This document shows, piece after piece, positions 16,922 to 25,952 of a stretch of DNA of 64,000 nucleotides. Source of the DNA: DSNY01 sp964539745 (lineage in GTDB: Bacteria; Pseudomonadota; Gammaproteobacteria; Burkholderiales; Burkholderiaceae_F); the NCBI GenBank assembly GCA_964539745.1, contig CAZIJU010000009.1:1-64000 (forward strand), given 5' to 3'. Made by a program: the position numbers and the translations under genes. The notes under the pieces were generated by a model. That model ran no database searches. It saw nothing but the letters and a program-made list of their open reading frames with translations, and had not been told where the DNA came from. Position 1 is the stretch's first letter, and each line of letters begins with the position of its first letter.

Positions 16922-17332
16922 TCAGATCGTATGGGTCGGTCGCGCCGATTTCAGCGCCGAGCCGAGCAGATCTTCGATGCGCTTGCGGGCATTCATGCCC
17001 GCCTCGTCGCCCGGGAAATGCACGCCGATGCCCGGCTGCCGGCCGCCTCCGCCGGCGGGGCTGACCCACACGACCTTGCCTGCGACCGGAAACTTCGTCG
17101 GGTCGTCCATCAGGGTCAGGATCAGATAGACCTCGTCGCCCAACTGGTACGTGCGGTTGGTCGGAACGAAGATCCCGCCGTTTTTCAGGTACGGCATGTA
17201 GGCGGCGTAAAGGGCCGCCTTTTCCTTGATCGACAGCGATAGCACGGCTGGACGGCCGGCGCTGGCGGGCTGCGCCGGCGACAGCGTCTGTCCGGTCGCA
17301 CCCGCGAATCGCGTGATCGGTGAATCGTTCAT
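16922..17332 (-). CDS. pilZ: PilZ domain protein of the type IV pilus type
   Basis: Encodes 136 residues. Homologues in this operon position are the founding PilZ proteins needed for type IV pilus biogenesis; unlike later PilZ receptors many of them lack the c-di-GMP-binding RxxxR motif. Here an N-terminal Ser/Ala/Pro-rich stretch of ~30 residues precedes LSLSIKEKAALYAAYMPYLKNGGIFVPTNR, GDEVYLILTLMDD, KVVWVSP and GIGVHFP. No RxxxR-(D/N)xSxxG pair is evident, supporting the PilZ-proper reading. It lies between holB (15 bases) and tatD (37 bases). Confidence 0.9.
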   Translation of the reverse strand: MNDSPITRFAGATGQTLSPAQPASAGRPAVLSLSIKEKAALYAAYMPYLKNGGIFVPTNRTYQLGDEVYLILTLMDDPTKFPVAGKVVWVSPAGGGGRQPGIGVHFPGDEAGMNARKRIEDLLGSALKSARPTHTI

Positions 17333-17347
17333 GCCCTACCTTCCCCG

Positions 17348-18415
17348 CTAGGTACCCGTGCGCAGGCCCTGCACGGCCTCGACATATGAGATCAGGGCGG
17401 CTTCGACGATCAGCCGGGCATTCAAAGGATGATCGCTCGTGGCCTGCATCCGTCCCAGCGATCGCAGCCACCCAAGCAGGCCCTCGGTCGTCGACACCGC
17501 GGCGATTCGCGCAATCGACGCCTTGTGCCGCGGATGATACCGGACGCGTTCCGCCGCTCGATACGCCAATAAGTCCCAGCCCCAGCGCTGAAACAGCGTG
17601 ATCGCTGCGGGCAACTCCAGCGTGCGCGGAACGCGCGTCGCGACGTCCGCCGCGGCCAGACTTGCGCCCTGCGCCAGCAACGCGAGCAGCGCCGAGCGCG
17701 CGCCATCATCGAGCTGACGTTCGGACGCCTCGATCGCCGCCAGCGGCGCGCCGCCGGCGGCGGCGAGCCGTTCTTCGGGATCGTCCACACCTTGCTCGCG
17801 CAGCCACCGCAACGCAACCGCCGGTTCAGGGCCCGCCACGCGCTGAAGTACACAGCGCGAGCGGATCGTCGGCAGCACGTCGTCCAGCGCATCGCTCACG
17901 AGCACGAAGCGCGTCGCCGGCGGTGGCTCTTCGAGCATCTTCAGCAATGCGTTCGCGGCGGCCGGGTTGAGCGCCTCGGCCGGGGCGAGCACGACGGCGC
18001 GCACGCCGCCACGGTGCGCCGAGACGCCGATCAAGTCGGTGAGTTCGCGCACCTGATCGATACGAATTTCCCTGCTTGCCTTCTTTGCCGCGTCGCGCGG
18101 CTCGTCACCGCTTGACTCCGTATCGTCCGCATCGTCCGGGGGCGCTTCGGGGCCGCGCAGTTCGGCCAGCGTATCCGGCACCACGACCCTCAGATCCGGG
18201 TGGTTTCCCGACAGCGCGAGGATGCAGCCCCGACATGCGCCGCAGGAGGCACCCTGCGCCCCAGGCGATTCGCAGAGCAGACTCTGCGCGAAGTCCAGCG
18301 CGAGGCGTTTCTTGCCGATGCCGCCCTGGCCGTGAAGCAGGATCGCGTGCACTCCGCGCGAGTCCAGCCGCCGCAGCGCGTCCCACGCCGCTTCGAACCA
18401 GGGAAACCTGGGCAT
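17348..18415 (-). CDS. holB: DNA polymerase III subunit delta'
   Basis: Encodes 355 residues. The delta' subunit is part of the clamp loader. Present are HAILLHGQGGIGKKRLALDFAQ (P-loop-like), the four-Cys zinc module CESPGAQGASCGACRGC, ALNPAAANALLKMLEEPP and RSRCVLQRV; a low-complexity acidic insert (about 100-125, PPDDADDTESSGDEP) interrupts the first domain, which is somewhat unusual. The ATG chosen overlaps the tmk stop as TGATG; an ATG 9 bases further upstream is also possible. Its TAG stop is one of the few CTAG sites in the window. Confidence 0.94.
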   Translation of the reverse strand: MPRFPWFEAAWDALRRLDSRGVHAILLHGQGGIGKKRLALDFAQSLLCESPGAQGASCGACRGCILALSGNHPDLRVVVPDTLAELRGPEAPPDDADDTESSGDEPRDAAKKASREIRIDQVRELTDLIGVSAHRGGVRAVVLAPAEALNPAAANALLKMLEEPPPATRFVLVSDALDDVLPTIRSRCVLQRVAGPEPAVALRWLREQGVDDPEERLAAAGGAPLAAIEASERQLDDGARSALLALLAQGASLAAADVATRVPRTLELPAAITLFQRWGWDLLAYRAAERVRYHPRHKASIARIAAVSTTEGLLGWLRSLGRMQATSDHPLNARLIVEAALISYVEAVQGLRTGT

Positions 18416-19029
18416 CAGCACCATCGACTCAACGCCTCGATGAGGCGCGCGCGGACCGTACCGGCCGGCTGTGTGCCGTCCAGGACCACAAAGCGCGTCG
18501 CGAAGCGCCGTGCGCGTTCCAGGTAGACAGCGCGTACGCGAACGAAGAACTCGAGCTGCTCCGCTTCGAAGCGATCCGCCGGACGTGCGGCCGACAGGCG
18601 CTGCGCAGCGATCTCCGGCGCGATGTCGAACAGGAACGTCAGATCCGGTTGCAGATCGGGATGGACCCAGCGCTCGAGCGCCGCGATCGCCTCCTCGGGC
18701 ACGCCGCGGCCGCCCGACTGATAGGCATACGTCGCGTCGGTGAATCGGTCGCAGACGATCCAGCGGCCGGTCGCGAGCGCCGGCGCGATCACCTGTTCGA
18801 CGTGCTGCGCGCGGGCGGCGAAAACGAGCAGCGTTTCGGTGCGCGCCGACATCGGCTTGCTCAATACCAGCTCCCTGAGCGCCTCGCCGATTTCGGTGCC
18901 TCCGGGCTCGCGCGTCACGACAGCGTCGATGCCGCGTGCGCGAAGCCACGCCGCGACGAAGTCGATCTGCGTGCTCTTGCCCGCGCCGTCGATCCCTTCG
19001 AACGTGATGAAACGTCCGCGTCCGTTCAT
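18415..19029 (-). CDS. tmk: Thymidylate kinase
   Basis: Encodes 204 residues. Phosphorylates dTMP to dTDP. P-loop FEGIDGAGKSTQ (10-21), VVTREPGGTEIGE, the DRF motif in VCDRFTDATYAYQSGGRG, and the LID with arginines at RLSAARPADRFE. It overlaps mltG by four bases (ATGA) and touches holB by one, a coupled operon in a standard order. Confidence 0.97.
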   Translation of the reverse strand: MNGRGRFITFEGIDGAGKSTQIDFVAAWLRARGIDAVVTREPGGTEIGEALRELVLSKPMSARTETLLVFAARAQHVEQVIAPALATGRWIVCDRFTDATYAYQSGGRGVPEEAIAALERWVHPDLQPDLTFLFDIAPEIAAQRLSAARPADRFEAEQLEFFVRVRAVYLERARRFATRFVVLDGTQPAGTVRARLIEALSRWC

Positions 19030-20069
19030 CTGCCGCCACCGAGCTGATACTTGACCACGGCGCGATTGTGCTCGGCGAGCGTGTCCGAAAAGTGCGAAGT
19101 GCCGTCGCCGCGCGCGACGAAATACAGCGCCGTGGTCGGTTCCGGGTTCAGTGTGGCCTCGATCGCCGCGCGGCCGGGCAGCGCGATCGGTGTCGGCGGA
19201 AGTCCCGCGCGCGTGTAGGTGTTGTACGGCGCATCGGCCAGCAGATCGCGCTTGCGCAGGTTGCCGTCGAACTTGTCGCCAAGTCCGTAGATCACCGTCG
19301 GATCGGTCTGCAACAACATGCCGCGCCGCAGGCGGTTGATGAAAACGCCGGCGATGCGCGCGCGCTCCGCACCCTGCCCGGTTTCCTTCTCGACGATCGA
19401 TGCGAGGATCAATGCTTCGTACGGCGTTTTCAACGGAAGCCCCTCTGCCCTGCTCTCCCATGCTTTCTGCAGGATCGCCATCTGCGCGCGGTATGCGCGC
19501 CGCAGGACGTCGAGATCGCTCGATCCGGGATCGAAGACATAGGTGTCCGGCGCGAACAACCCTTCCGGGTGCTTCTGTTCGGCGCCGATGGCGCGCAGCA
19601 GTTGCGCATCGTTCATCGACGCGCTTTCCTGCTTCAGGTCCGGGTTGGCCGCGAGTGCGGCGCGCAGCTCGCGATACGTCCAGCCCTCGACCACCGTCAG
19701 TCGCTCGCGCAGGACCTCGCCGCGGCGCAGCTTGTCGATCAACGCGTGCAGGCTCATGCCGCGTGCGATCTCGTAGCGCCCGGCGCGGAGCGACTCGGTG
19801 GCTTTCGTCGCACGTGCGACCGCGACAAAAGCGTCGGCGTTGACGAGCACGCCGGCATCCTGCAGCGCACGCGCGATCGCGCGCGCCGAGGATCCCGGGG
19901 CGATGCGCACGACGACGCGGTCGCTCGTCATCGGCAACGAGCGCTCGTAGTAGCGCCACGCGAGCGCGGCCGCGCCGGCGGCGAGCAGCGCGGCGAAGAG
20001 GCCCCAGAGCAGGGCGCGCTTGCGAAAACGGGTTGCGAACAAGTGGAGATTCGTGCGAAGACGAGGCAC
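19026..20069 (-). CDS. mltG: Endolytic murein transglycosylase MltG
   Basis: Encodes 347 residues. An inner-membrane YceG/MltG-family lyase that cuts nascent glycan strands. One membrane helix (about 18-39) after a basic N-terminus, a LysM-like segment (about 55-115), then the catalytic domain with EGLFAPDTYVF, ILASIVEKETG (catalytic Glu227 by homology), VFINRLRRGMLLQTDPTVIYGLG, YNTYTRAGLPPTPI and NPEPTTALYFVARGDG. It is the first gene of the tmk-holB-pilZ-tatD operon and diverges from ygfZ across 63 bases. Confidence 0.96.
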   Translation of the reverse strand: MPRLRTNLHLFATRFRKRALLWGLFAALLAAGAAALAWRYYERSLPMTSDRVVVRIAPGSSARAIARALQDAGVLVNADAFVAVARATKATESLRAGRYEIARGMSLHALIDKLRRGEVLRERLTVVEGWTYRELRAALAANPDLKQESASMNDAQLLRAIGAEQKHPEGLFAPDTYVFDPGSSDLDVLRRAYRAQMAILQKAWESRAEGLPLKTPYEALILASIVEKETGQGAERARIAGVFINRLRRGMLLQTDPTVIYGLGDKFDGNLRKRDLLADAPYNTYTRAGLPPTPIALPGRAAIEATLNPEPTTALYFVARGDGTSHFSDTLAEHNRAVVKYQLGGGR

Positions 20070-20078
20070 GGACGTTCC

Positions 20079-20084
20079 TATAAT
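20079..20084 (+). promoter_or_regulatory. -10 box upstream of ygfZ
   Basis: Consensus TATAAT in the 63-base divergent spacer, 48 bases before the ygfZ ATG; GGCACG occupies the approximate -35 position and is a poor match. mltG transcription presumably starts in the same spacer on the other strand. Confidence 0.5.
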
Positions 20085-20132
20085 ACTTGCGGCCTTCGCT
20101 CGAACCCCTCACGCATTCATTCGACATCGGTC

Positions 20133-21146
20133 ATGCCCAATGATCTTGCCGGCACCCAAGCCGCCGGCACTTGGAATACGGACGCTGCGGCGTTCGAATC
20201 CGCGCTCGCAGGGCCCGCGCTCGCGGTCCTCGATGAGTTCGGCGTGATCGCGGCGAGCGGCCCGGACGCAGCGAAGTTCCTGCACGCGCAACTGACCAAC
20301 GATGTCGCCGGCCTCGCAGCCGACGCAGTGCAGCTCAACGGCTACTGCAATGCCAAGGGTCGCCTGCTCGCGGTATTCACCAACTGGCGCGGTCCGGATG
20401 CGATCTATCTGCAACTGCCGCGCGAGATTCTGCCGGCCGTGCACAGGCGGCTGTCGACGTTCGTGCTGCGCTCGAAGGTCACGCTGGCCGACGCGTCGGA
20501 GCAATGGGTCGCGCTCGGACTGATCGGCCGCGGCTCGGCGCGGCTGCTGCAGCAGGCGAGCGGGCTGCAGCAGCCGGTCGACGCGACGGTCGCCCTCGGC
20601 GAAACGCGCATCGTTCGGCTGCGTCCGTCGCCGCGAATCGACGAGCGCTTTCTGCTGCTCGTTCCCGCGCGCGAGCTGCCCGACTGGCTCGCACGATTGC
20701 AAGCGGCGCAGCGCGTCGCGAGCGGTGCCTGGTGGTGGTCGCAGATCGATGCAGGGCTCCCCGACGTGTTCGCTGCGACTCAGGAGAAGTTCGTGCCGCA
20801 GATGATCAACCTCGAGGTCCTCGGCGGCGTCCACTTCAGAAAAGGCTGCTATCCGGGCCAGGAAGTCGTCGCACGCAGCCAGTATCTCGGCAAGCTTCGC
20901 CGTCGCATGGGCATCGCGCACGTCGAAGGCAGCGTCGCCGCCGGCGCGGACGTGTATGCCGATGGCGAAGCGCAACCGGTCGGGACGGTCGTGATGGCGG
21001 CCGCAGCCCCCGGCGGCGGCATGGATCTGCTGTTCGAGTGTCCGGTGGAGCGCGTCGGCGCGGGCGTGTTGCGCGCCGGCCGCGCCGACGGACCGGCACT
21101 GGCGGTGCGGCCGCTGCCGTACGAACTGTTCGATCCGACCGCCTAG
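20133..21146 (+). CDS. ygfZ: Folate-binding Fe-S cluster repair protein YgfZ
   Basis: Encodes 337 residues of the GcvT-like YgfZ/IBA57 family, which uses tetrahydrofolate and helps make or repair certain Fe-S enzymes such as MiaB. The diagnostic K-G-C-Y-x-G-Q-E motif is present in FRKGCYPGQEVVARSQYLGK. Also visible are KFLHAQLTNDV, NGYCNAKGRLLAVF and the INLEVLGGVHF approach to the motif. The ATG at 20133 is chosen because the frame upstream is antisense to mltG. The stop is TAG within a CTAG. DUF4936 and NRDE genes follow closely. Confidence 0.95.
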   Translation: MPNDLAGTQAAGTWNTDAAAFESALAGPALAVLDEFGVIAASGPDAAKFLHAQLTNDVAGLAADAVQLNGYCNAKGRLLAVFTNWRGPDAIYLQLPREILPAVHRRLSTFVLRSKVTLADASEQWVALGLIGRGSARLLQQASGLQQPVDATVALGETRIVRLRPSPRIDERFLLLVPARELPDWLARLQAAQRVASGAWWWSQIDAGLPDVFAATQEKFVPQMINLEVLGGVHFRKGCYPGQEVVARSQYLGKLRRRMGIAHVEGSVAAGADVYADGEAQPVGTVVMAAAAPGGGMDLLFECPVERVGAGVLRAGRADGPALAVRPLPYELFDPTA

Positions 21147-21162
21147 TCGGCGCGGCATTGCG

Positions 21163-21447
21163 ATGGAGCACTGGTTCGTCTACTACAAACTTCCGCGCAG
21201 CGATGCGCTTGCGCTGGTGCCGCGCCTGCGTGAGATGATGCGCGGGCTGGAGACGAAAACCGGCGTGCGCGCGCGCCTGCTGTGCAAACGGGACGGCGAA
21301 GCGGAACCGACGACGTTGATGGAAACATACGAACGCATCGAAGACGTGACGGCTTTCGAGGCCGCGCTCGGCGAGGCGCTGGCGCGCGCCGGCTTGCCGG
21401 CCTCCGCAGTGCGCGCGCGCCGGACCGAACGTTTCGGAGACCTCTGA
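21163..21447 (+). CDS. DUF4936 family protein
   Basis: Encodes 94 residues, MEHWFVYYKLPRSDALALVPRLREMMRGL to RTERFGDL. This matches DUF4936, short proteins with an EthD/antibiotic-monooxygenase-like alpha-beta feel that occur next to ygfZ in betaproteobacteria. No function is known. The start is 17 bases after ygfZ, and the stop overlaps the next ATG by one base (TGATG), indicating coupling. Confidence 0.8.
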   Translation: MEHWFVYYKLPRSDALALVPRLREMMRGLETKTGVRARLLCKRDGEAEPTTLMETYERIEDVTAFEAALGEALARAGLPASAVRARRTERFGDL

Positions 21448-22280
21448 TGTGCCTCGCCGTGATCGCGTGGCAATCCCACCCGGACTATCCGCTGGTGGTC
21501 GCCGCCAATCGCGACGAGTTCTACGCGCGCCCCACCCGGCCGGCGGCGTGGTGGGGGCAGGCCGTGTCGCTGCTGGCGGGGCGCGACGAGGAGGCCGGTG
21601 GAACCTGGCTCGGGGTCAACCGGCGCGGCCGCTTCGCGATGCTCACCAACGTGCGTGCGCCGAGCGAGCGCAACCCGCACGCGCCGACGCGCGGGGCACT
21701 GGTTGTATCCGCGCTGCAGTCTGCCGGGCCGATCGCGACGTGGCTGCAGAACCTGGCCGCCCGCTCGCACGCGTTCAACGGATTCAACCTGCTCGTCGGC
21801 GATGCGCTCGCCGCGCCCGGGCACGAGCCCGGGCTGCATTACCACAGCAACCGGCTCGGCGAGCCGCCGCGCAAGCTCGCGCCCGGCATTTACGGGCTGT
21901 CCAACGCGCTCCTCGACACGCCTTGGCCCAAGGTCACGCGCGCGGTCGGACGCTTCGCGTGTCAGCTCGCCAACCGCGTGGACCCCGATGCGCTGCTGGC
22001 GCTGATGGCCGACCGCGCGCTCGCACCCGACACCGCGCTGCCGTCAACCGGCGTGCCGCTCGAATGGGAGCGCGTGCTGTCGGCGATCCAGATCCGCGCC
22101 AACGGCTACGGCACGCGCGCGACGACCGTGATCACGGTGCGCAGCGACGGACTGGTCGGTTTCGTCGAGCGCACGTTCGACAGCGACGATCCGCAGCGGC
22201 ACACCGACCGGCGCTATGAATTCGTGATCGGCGCGCCCGCTGGGCTGATCCCGCGCCTGCGCAGCCGCGCAGACGACTGA
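21447..22280 (+). CDS. NRDE (TANGO2-like) family protein
   Basis: Encodes 277 residues. The family name comes from the N-R-D-E motif near the N-terminus, seen here as VAANRDEFYARPT after MCLAVIAWQSHPDYPLVV. The N-terminal Met-Cys resembles Ntn-hydrolases with a nucleophile Cys2, and GGTWLGVNRRGRFAMLTNVR is also typical. Eukaryotic TANGO2 has been linked to heme and lipid handling; bacterial members are uncharacterised. It is coupled to the DUF4936 gene by a one-base overlap and converges on the GNAT gene with 14 bases between stops. Confidence 0.88.
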   Translation: MCLAVIAWQSHPDYPLVVAANRDEFYARPTRPAAWWGQAVSLLAGRDEEAGGTWLGVNRRGRFAMLTNVRAPSERNPHAPTRGALVVSALQSAGPIATWLQNLAARSHAFNGFNLLVGDALAAPGHEPGLHYHSNRLGEPPRKLAPGIYGLSNALLDTPWPKVTRAVGRFACQLANRVDPDALLALMADRALAPDTALPSTGVPLEWERVLSAIQIRANGYGTRATTVITVRSDGLVGFVERTFDSDDPQRHTDRRYEFVIGAPAGLIPRLRSRADD

Positions 22281-22294
22281 TCGCAGTCGCCGCA

Positions 22295-22726
22295 CTACAG
22301 TGCGCGGCGCATCGTGACGTGGGGAATGCCCGCGTCGTCGAACACATCGCCTTCCGCGACGAACCCCAGCCGCCGATAAAACGGCACGGCGTGCGTCTGC
22401 GCGTTGAGCACGACCTCGCGCAGGCCGCGGCGGCGGGCGGCATCCATCAGCGCAAGCAGGATCGCGGTGCCGGCCCCGGCGCCGCGCGCTTGCCTCAGCA
22501 CCGCCATGCGGCCGATGTGTCCGTCCGGCAGAAGCCGTCCCGTTCCGATCGCGCGGCCGCCACCGTCGCGGGCGATCGCGTGCAGCGAAAGCGGGTCCCA
22601 CGCGTCGATCTCGATCTCGACGGGAACGCCTTGTTCGTGAACGAAGACTGCATGGCGGATCGGCGTGGCCTCATGTGCCAGCGCGTCCCATGCGCCGAGC
22701 GCGACCGTCACTTCAGCGCGCGCCAT
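22295..22726 (-). CDS. GNAT family N-acetyltransferase
   Basis: Encodes 143 residues. A compact ElaA/YjcF-like acyltransferase: IRHAVFVHEQGVPVEIEIDAWD, the acetyl-CoA pyrophosphate loop (GRMAVLRQARGAGAGTAIL) and VVLNAQTHAVPFYRRLGF. The substrate is unknown. The ATG overlaps the ybgC 3' end by 14 bases, so the gene is translated with the thioesterase upstream. The phrase HEQGVP...E.DAWD is typical of the subfamily often placed beside YbgC-like enzymes in Burkholderiales. Confidence 0.9.
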   Translation of the reverse strand: MARAEVTVALGAWDALAHEATPIRHAVFVHEQGVPVEIEIDAWDPLSLHAIARDGGGRAIGTGRLLPDGHIGRMAVLRQARGAGAGTAILLALMDAARRRGLREVVLNAQTHAVPFYRRLGFVAEGDVFDDAGIPHVTMRRAL

Positions 22727-23174
22727 GCGCGGCATCCTCCGGTTCGATGCGTTCGTAGCGCAGCATCGCCTCGCGGACCCGGTCGGGCCACGGCTGCGAT
22801 TTCTTGCTGACCGGATCGGCATTGACGTAGACGAGCTCGGCACTGGCGAGCGGCGTCTCGGTCGCGCCCTTGCGGAAGATCTCGACCGCGAAGCGCATGC
22901 TGCTGCGGCCGATGTGCGATACACGGCCGCAGATGTCCAGCACGTCGTCGTAGACGGCGGGGGCGTGGTATTCGATCGTGATCTTGCGCGCGAAGGTGTC
23001 GGCTCCGTGCGCGACGAGGTCTTCCGGGTATCGCAGCCCGATCGCACGCCAGTACTCGGTCAGGCACACGTCGCAATACGTCAGGTAGTGGCCGTTGAAA
23101 ACGACGCCCTGCATGTCGACTTCCGCCCAGCGGACGCGCAACTCGATGCGGTGACGGTAGTCGGCGTAGGCCAT
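22713..23174 (-). CDS. ybgC: YbgC-type acyl-CoA thioesterase
   Basis: Encodes 153 residues of hotdog fold. The 4HBT/YbgC signature is clear: RVRWAEVDMQGVVFNGHYLTYCDVCLTEYWRAIG (Asp as catalytic residue in the EVDMQGVVFNG loop, equivalent to the D of TDAxGxVY), then FARKITIEYHAPAVYDD. It should hydrolyse short acyl- or hydroxybenzoyl-CoAs. The start codon directly follows the M16 protease stop (23175), and it overlaps the acetyltransferase, so all three form one unit. Confidence 0.9.
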   Translation of the reverse strand: MAYADYRHRIELRVRWAEVDMQGVVFNGHYLTYCDVCLTEYWRAIGLRYPEDLVAHGADTFARKITIEYHAPAVYDDVLDICGRVSHIGRSSMRFAVEIFRKGATETPLASAELVYVNADPVSKKSQPWPDRVREAMLRYERIEPEDAAHGAR

Positions 23175-25898
23175 CTACTTGACCCCTTTCATCGCGTCGC
23201 CGGCGAGGACCACCGTCAGCCGGGCCGGATCGATATGGCGCCGCACCGCCGCGATCAGGTCGGCCGGCGTCAGCGAGCGGATCCGATCTTCCATCCGCTT
23301 GGAAAAGGCGAACGTGCGGTCGACGTCGAGATAGCCGACCCAGCTCTGCGCAACGACGCCGTCCTGCGATCGGTTGAGCAGCCGCTCCTGCAGCAGCCCG
23401 TTCTTCGCGTCCTCGAGTTCCTTCGCCGTGAAACCGCCTTTCAGCATCCGCTCGACCTCCTCGCGCACGGCCTGCTCGAAGCGCGCCGCGTTTTGCGGCG
23501 CGACCAACCCGGCGATCTGCCACGCACCGGCCCGATCGCGGCTGTTGACCAGCAGCGACGAGCCCGCGCCGTACGAAATGCCGTCGCGCTGGCGCACGCG
23601 GTCGACCAGGCGGTTCGAAAGCCCGGGGCCGCCGCCGAAAATGTAGTTGGCTAGGAGCAGCGGCGCGTAGTCGGCATCGTCGTCACGCACGGCAACGTTG
23701 ATACGCGCGCGGTAGAAAGCATTCTCCTTGTCCGGCGTGTCAACGACGATGCGTGCGGGTGCCACGTCGCGCGGCTCGGCGAGGATCGGCGCGTAGGGCG
23801 CGGGCGACCGCCAGGCGGGAAACAGTTCGCGGATCAGCGCTTCGATCGCCTGGTCGTCGAAGTCGCCGACGATCGCGATCTCGCCGCGGGCCGTGCCCCA
23901 GAAGTCGGCGTGGAAGCGCTTGACCTCGTCGAGCGTGATCCTGTTCACCGCTTCGATGCGCGCAGCCAGCGGCACGTAGTAGCGCGGATCGCCTTCAGGA
24001 TAGGTGTTGAAGTGCGCGAGCAGCGCATCGCGCGAGCGCGCCGCCGGGTCGTTCAACTGGGCCTGCAGGCCGGTCAGCGTCTCGCGCTTCAGCGTCTCGA
24101 ACTCCGCTTCGGGGAAGTTCGGCTCGCGCATCACGTGCGCCGCCAGCCGCAGCGCGTCGGCCAGATGCGCGCGGTCGGTCTGGAACTGGCGCAGCGACCC
24201 GGTCATCCTGAGCCGCGTCATTTCGTCGGCGATCTGCTGGCGCGTCAGCTTGGTGGTGCCGCGCCCGACCATCGCCTCGGTCATCTGCGCCACCACCGAC
24301 TTGCCGAACAGGCTTTTCTCGTCGCCCCAGCGGAAGTTGAGCACGGCGTCGACGGTCTCGCCGCGCGTTTTCTTCGGCATAAGGGCGAGCTTGAGATCGC
24401 CGATCGCAACGCGGCGCGTACGTCGGTCGATGTTGTCCTGCGACGGATCGAACGCCTCGCCGGCCGCGACGGCGGCGCGGGGCTTGAACTGCGCAAGCCG
24501 CTCGGTCGCCGCGGGCGCGGGCGGAATCGCCGCGCGCTGCGGCTGGTCGTCCGGTATGAAGGTCCCCACCGTCCGGTTGTCGCGGCGGAAGTATGTCTGC
24601 GCCACCGTGCCGACGTCGACCGACTGAATCTGCTGCAGCCGGTCGCGCGCAAGGAAAAACAGCCGCCAGTCGCCAAGGGCGATGTACTCCGACAGCGCCA
24701 CACCGAATTCCTCGGGATTCGACAGCGTCCGCTCGAACATCGTCTCGCCTTCACGCCGCACGCGCTGCAGCTCGGCCTCGGTGGCCGGCTGCGCCGCGAA
24801 GGTCGTCTCGACCACCTCGATCAGCCGGTTACGAGCGCGCTCGACCGGGTCGCCCTTCTTGACGACCGCGCCGAACATGATCACGCCCGGGTCGTACGTC
24901 TGGAACAGGTAGGAAAACACCTGCGCGGCGAGCCCCTGGTCGACGAGCGCCTTGTGCAGCCGGCCGTTCGGCGTGTTTCCCAGGATTTCGCTCGCCACAC
25001 CGAGCGCGTCGACATCCGGGTGCAGCGCGGACGGGATCTTGTACGACAGCAGAACGATCTGGATGTCGCCCTGCCGGCGCACGGCGAAGCTGCGTTCGCC
25101 GTCCTGCGTCGGCTCGACCGTCCAAAGCACCGGCAGCTTGCGCTTCGGCTTGGGGATGCGGCCGAAGGTCTCGGCGATCCAGCCGAGTGTTCTGCCCTCG
25201 TCGAACTTGCCCGCGACCGTCAGCACCGCGTTGTCAGGCTGGTAGTAGGTCCGGTAGAAGGCCTGCAGATTCCCGATGCGGACGTTCTCGATGTCGCTGC
25301 GGTTGCCGATCGTCGGGTTTCCGTAGTTGTGCCAGTCGAACATCACCGACAGCGATCGCTGCAGCAGCACGCGCGAGGGGCTGTTTTCGCCCATCTCGTA
25401 CTCGTTGCGGACGACGGTCATCTCCGAGTCGAGATCCTTCTTCGCGATGAACGAATTGACCATCGCGTCCGCACTCCACGCGAGCGCCCAGCGCAGGTTG
25501 TCGTCGCTCGCCTGAAAGGTCGAGAAGTAATTGGTCCGATCGAACCAGGTCGTGCCGTTGTTGCGGAAGCCGCGGCGCGAGAACTCCTTCTCCGGATTCG
25601 GAAAATTCTTCGAGCCCTTGAAGATCAGGTGTTCGAGCAGATGCGCCATACCCGTTTCGCCGTAATTCTCGTGGCGCGATCCGACCAGATAGGTGACGTT
25701 GACGGTGGCCGTCGGCTTCGATGCGTCCGGATACAGCAGCACGCGCAGGCCGTTGGCGAGCCGGTACTCGGTCACCCCTTCGACGGCGGTGACCCGCTGC
25801 ACGCCGGCGGGTAGCTTGAGCTGGGCCTGCGCCGGCAGCAGCGCAGCTGCAGCCATCAGCGCGAGGACGAACAGGCGAAACGAGCGGATCAATTCCAC
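23175..25898 (-). CDS. Periplasmic M16 zinc metallopeptidase, two-unit chain
   Basis: Encodes 907 residues with a signal peptide (SFRLFVLALMAAAALLPAQAQ). The first half holds the inverted zinc motif HLLEH (86-90) with the third ligand Glu166 exactly 76 residues on (RNEYEMGE), so it should be active. The second half repeats the fold without the motif (inactive partner), including FIFGGGP-like NYIFGGGPGLSNRLVDRVR. Most bacterial relatives are either PqqF/pitrilysin-like single chains or two separate genes; this is the single-chain periplasmic type, thought to degrade small peptides or signal peptides. It is 54 bases downstream of the epoxide-hydrolase-like gene. Confidence 0.92.
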   Translation of the reverse strand: MELIRSFRLFVLALMAAAALLPAQAQLKLPAGVQRVTAVEGVTEYRLANGLRVLLYPDASKPTATVNVTYLVGSRHENYGETGMAHLLEHLIFKGSKNFPNPEKEFSRRGFRNNGTTWFDRTNYFSTFQASDDNLRWALAWSADAMVNSFIAKKDLDSEMTVVRNEYEMGENSPSRVLLQRSLSVMFDWHNYGNPTIGNRSDIENVRIGNLQAFYRTYYQPDNAVLTVAGKFDEGRTLGWIAETFGRIPKPKRKLPVLWTVEPTQDGERSFAVRRQGDIQIVLLSYKIPSALHPDVDALGVASEILGNTPNGRLHKALVDQGLAAQVFSYLFQTYDPGVIMFGAVVKKGDPVERARNRLIEVVETTFAAQPATEAELQRVRREGETMFERTLSNPEEFGVALSEYIALGDWRLFFLARDRLQQIQSVDVGTVAQTYFRRDNRTVGTFIPDDQPQRAAIPPAPAATERLAQFKPRAAVAAGEAFDPSQDNIDRRTRRVAIGDLKLALMPKKTRGETVDAVLNFRWGDEKSLFGKSVVAQMTEAMVGRGTTKLTRQQIADEMTRLRMTGSLRQFQTDRAHLADALRLAAHVMREPNFPEAEFETLKRETLTGLQAQLNDPAARSRDALLAHFNTYPEGDPRYYVPLAARIEAVNRITLDEVKRFHADFWGTARGEIAIVGDFDDQAIEALIRELFPAWRSPAPYAPILAEPRDVAPARIVVDTPDKENAFYRARINVAVRDDDADYAPLLLANYIFGGGPGLSNRLVDRVRQRDGISYGAGSSLLVNSRDRAGAWQIAGLVAPQNAARFEQAVREEVERMLKGGFTAKELEDAKNGLLQERLLNRSQDGVVAQSWVGYLDVDRTFAFSKRMEDRIRSLTPADLIAAVRRHIDPARLTVVLAGDAMKGVK

Positions 25899-25952
25899 CT
25901 CCGAAAGCGTAGGACCTGCGGCCGGCAGGGCGGCGATTCTGCCACGTGGATC

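Noticed and set aside
23910..25814. 634-codon plus-strand open frame opposite the M16 protease
   Set aside because: Antisense to a gene with perfect zinc-site spacing; composition Arg/His/Asp-rich and without motifs.
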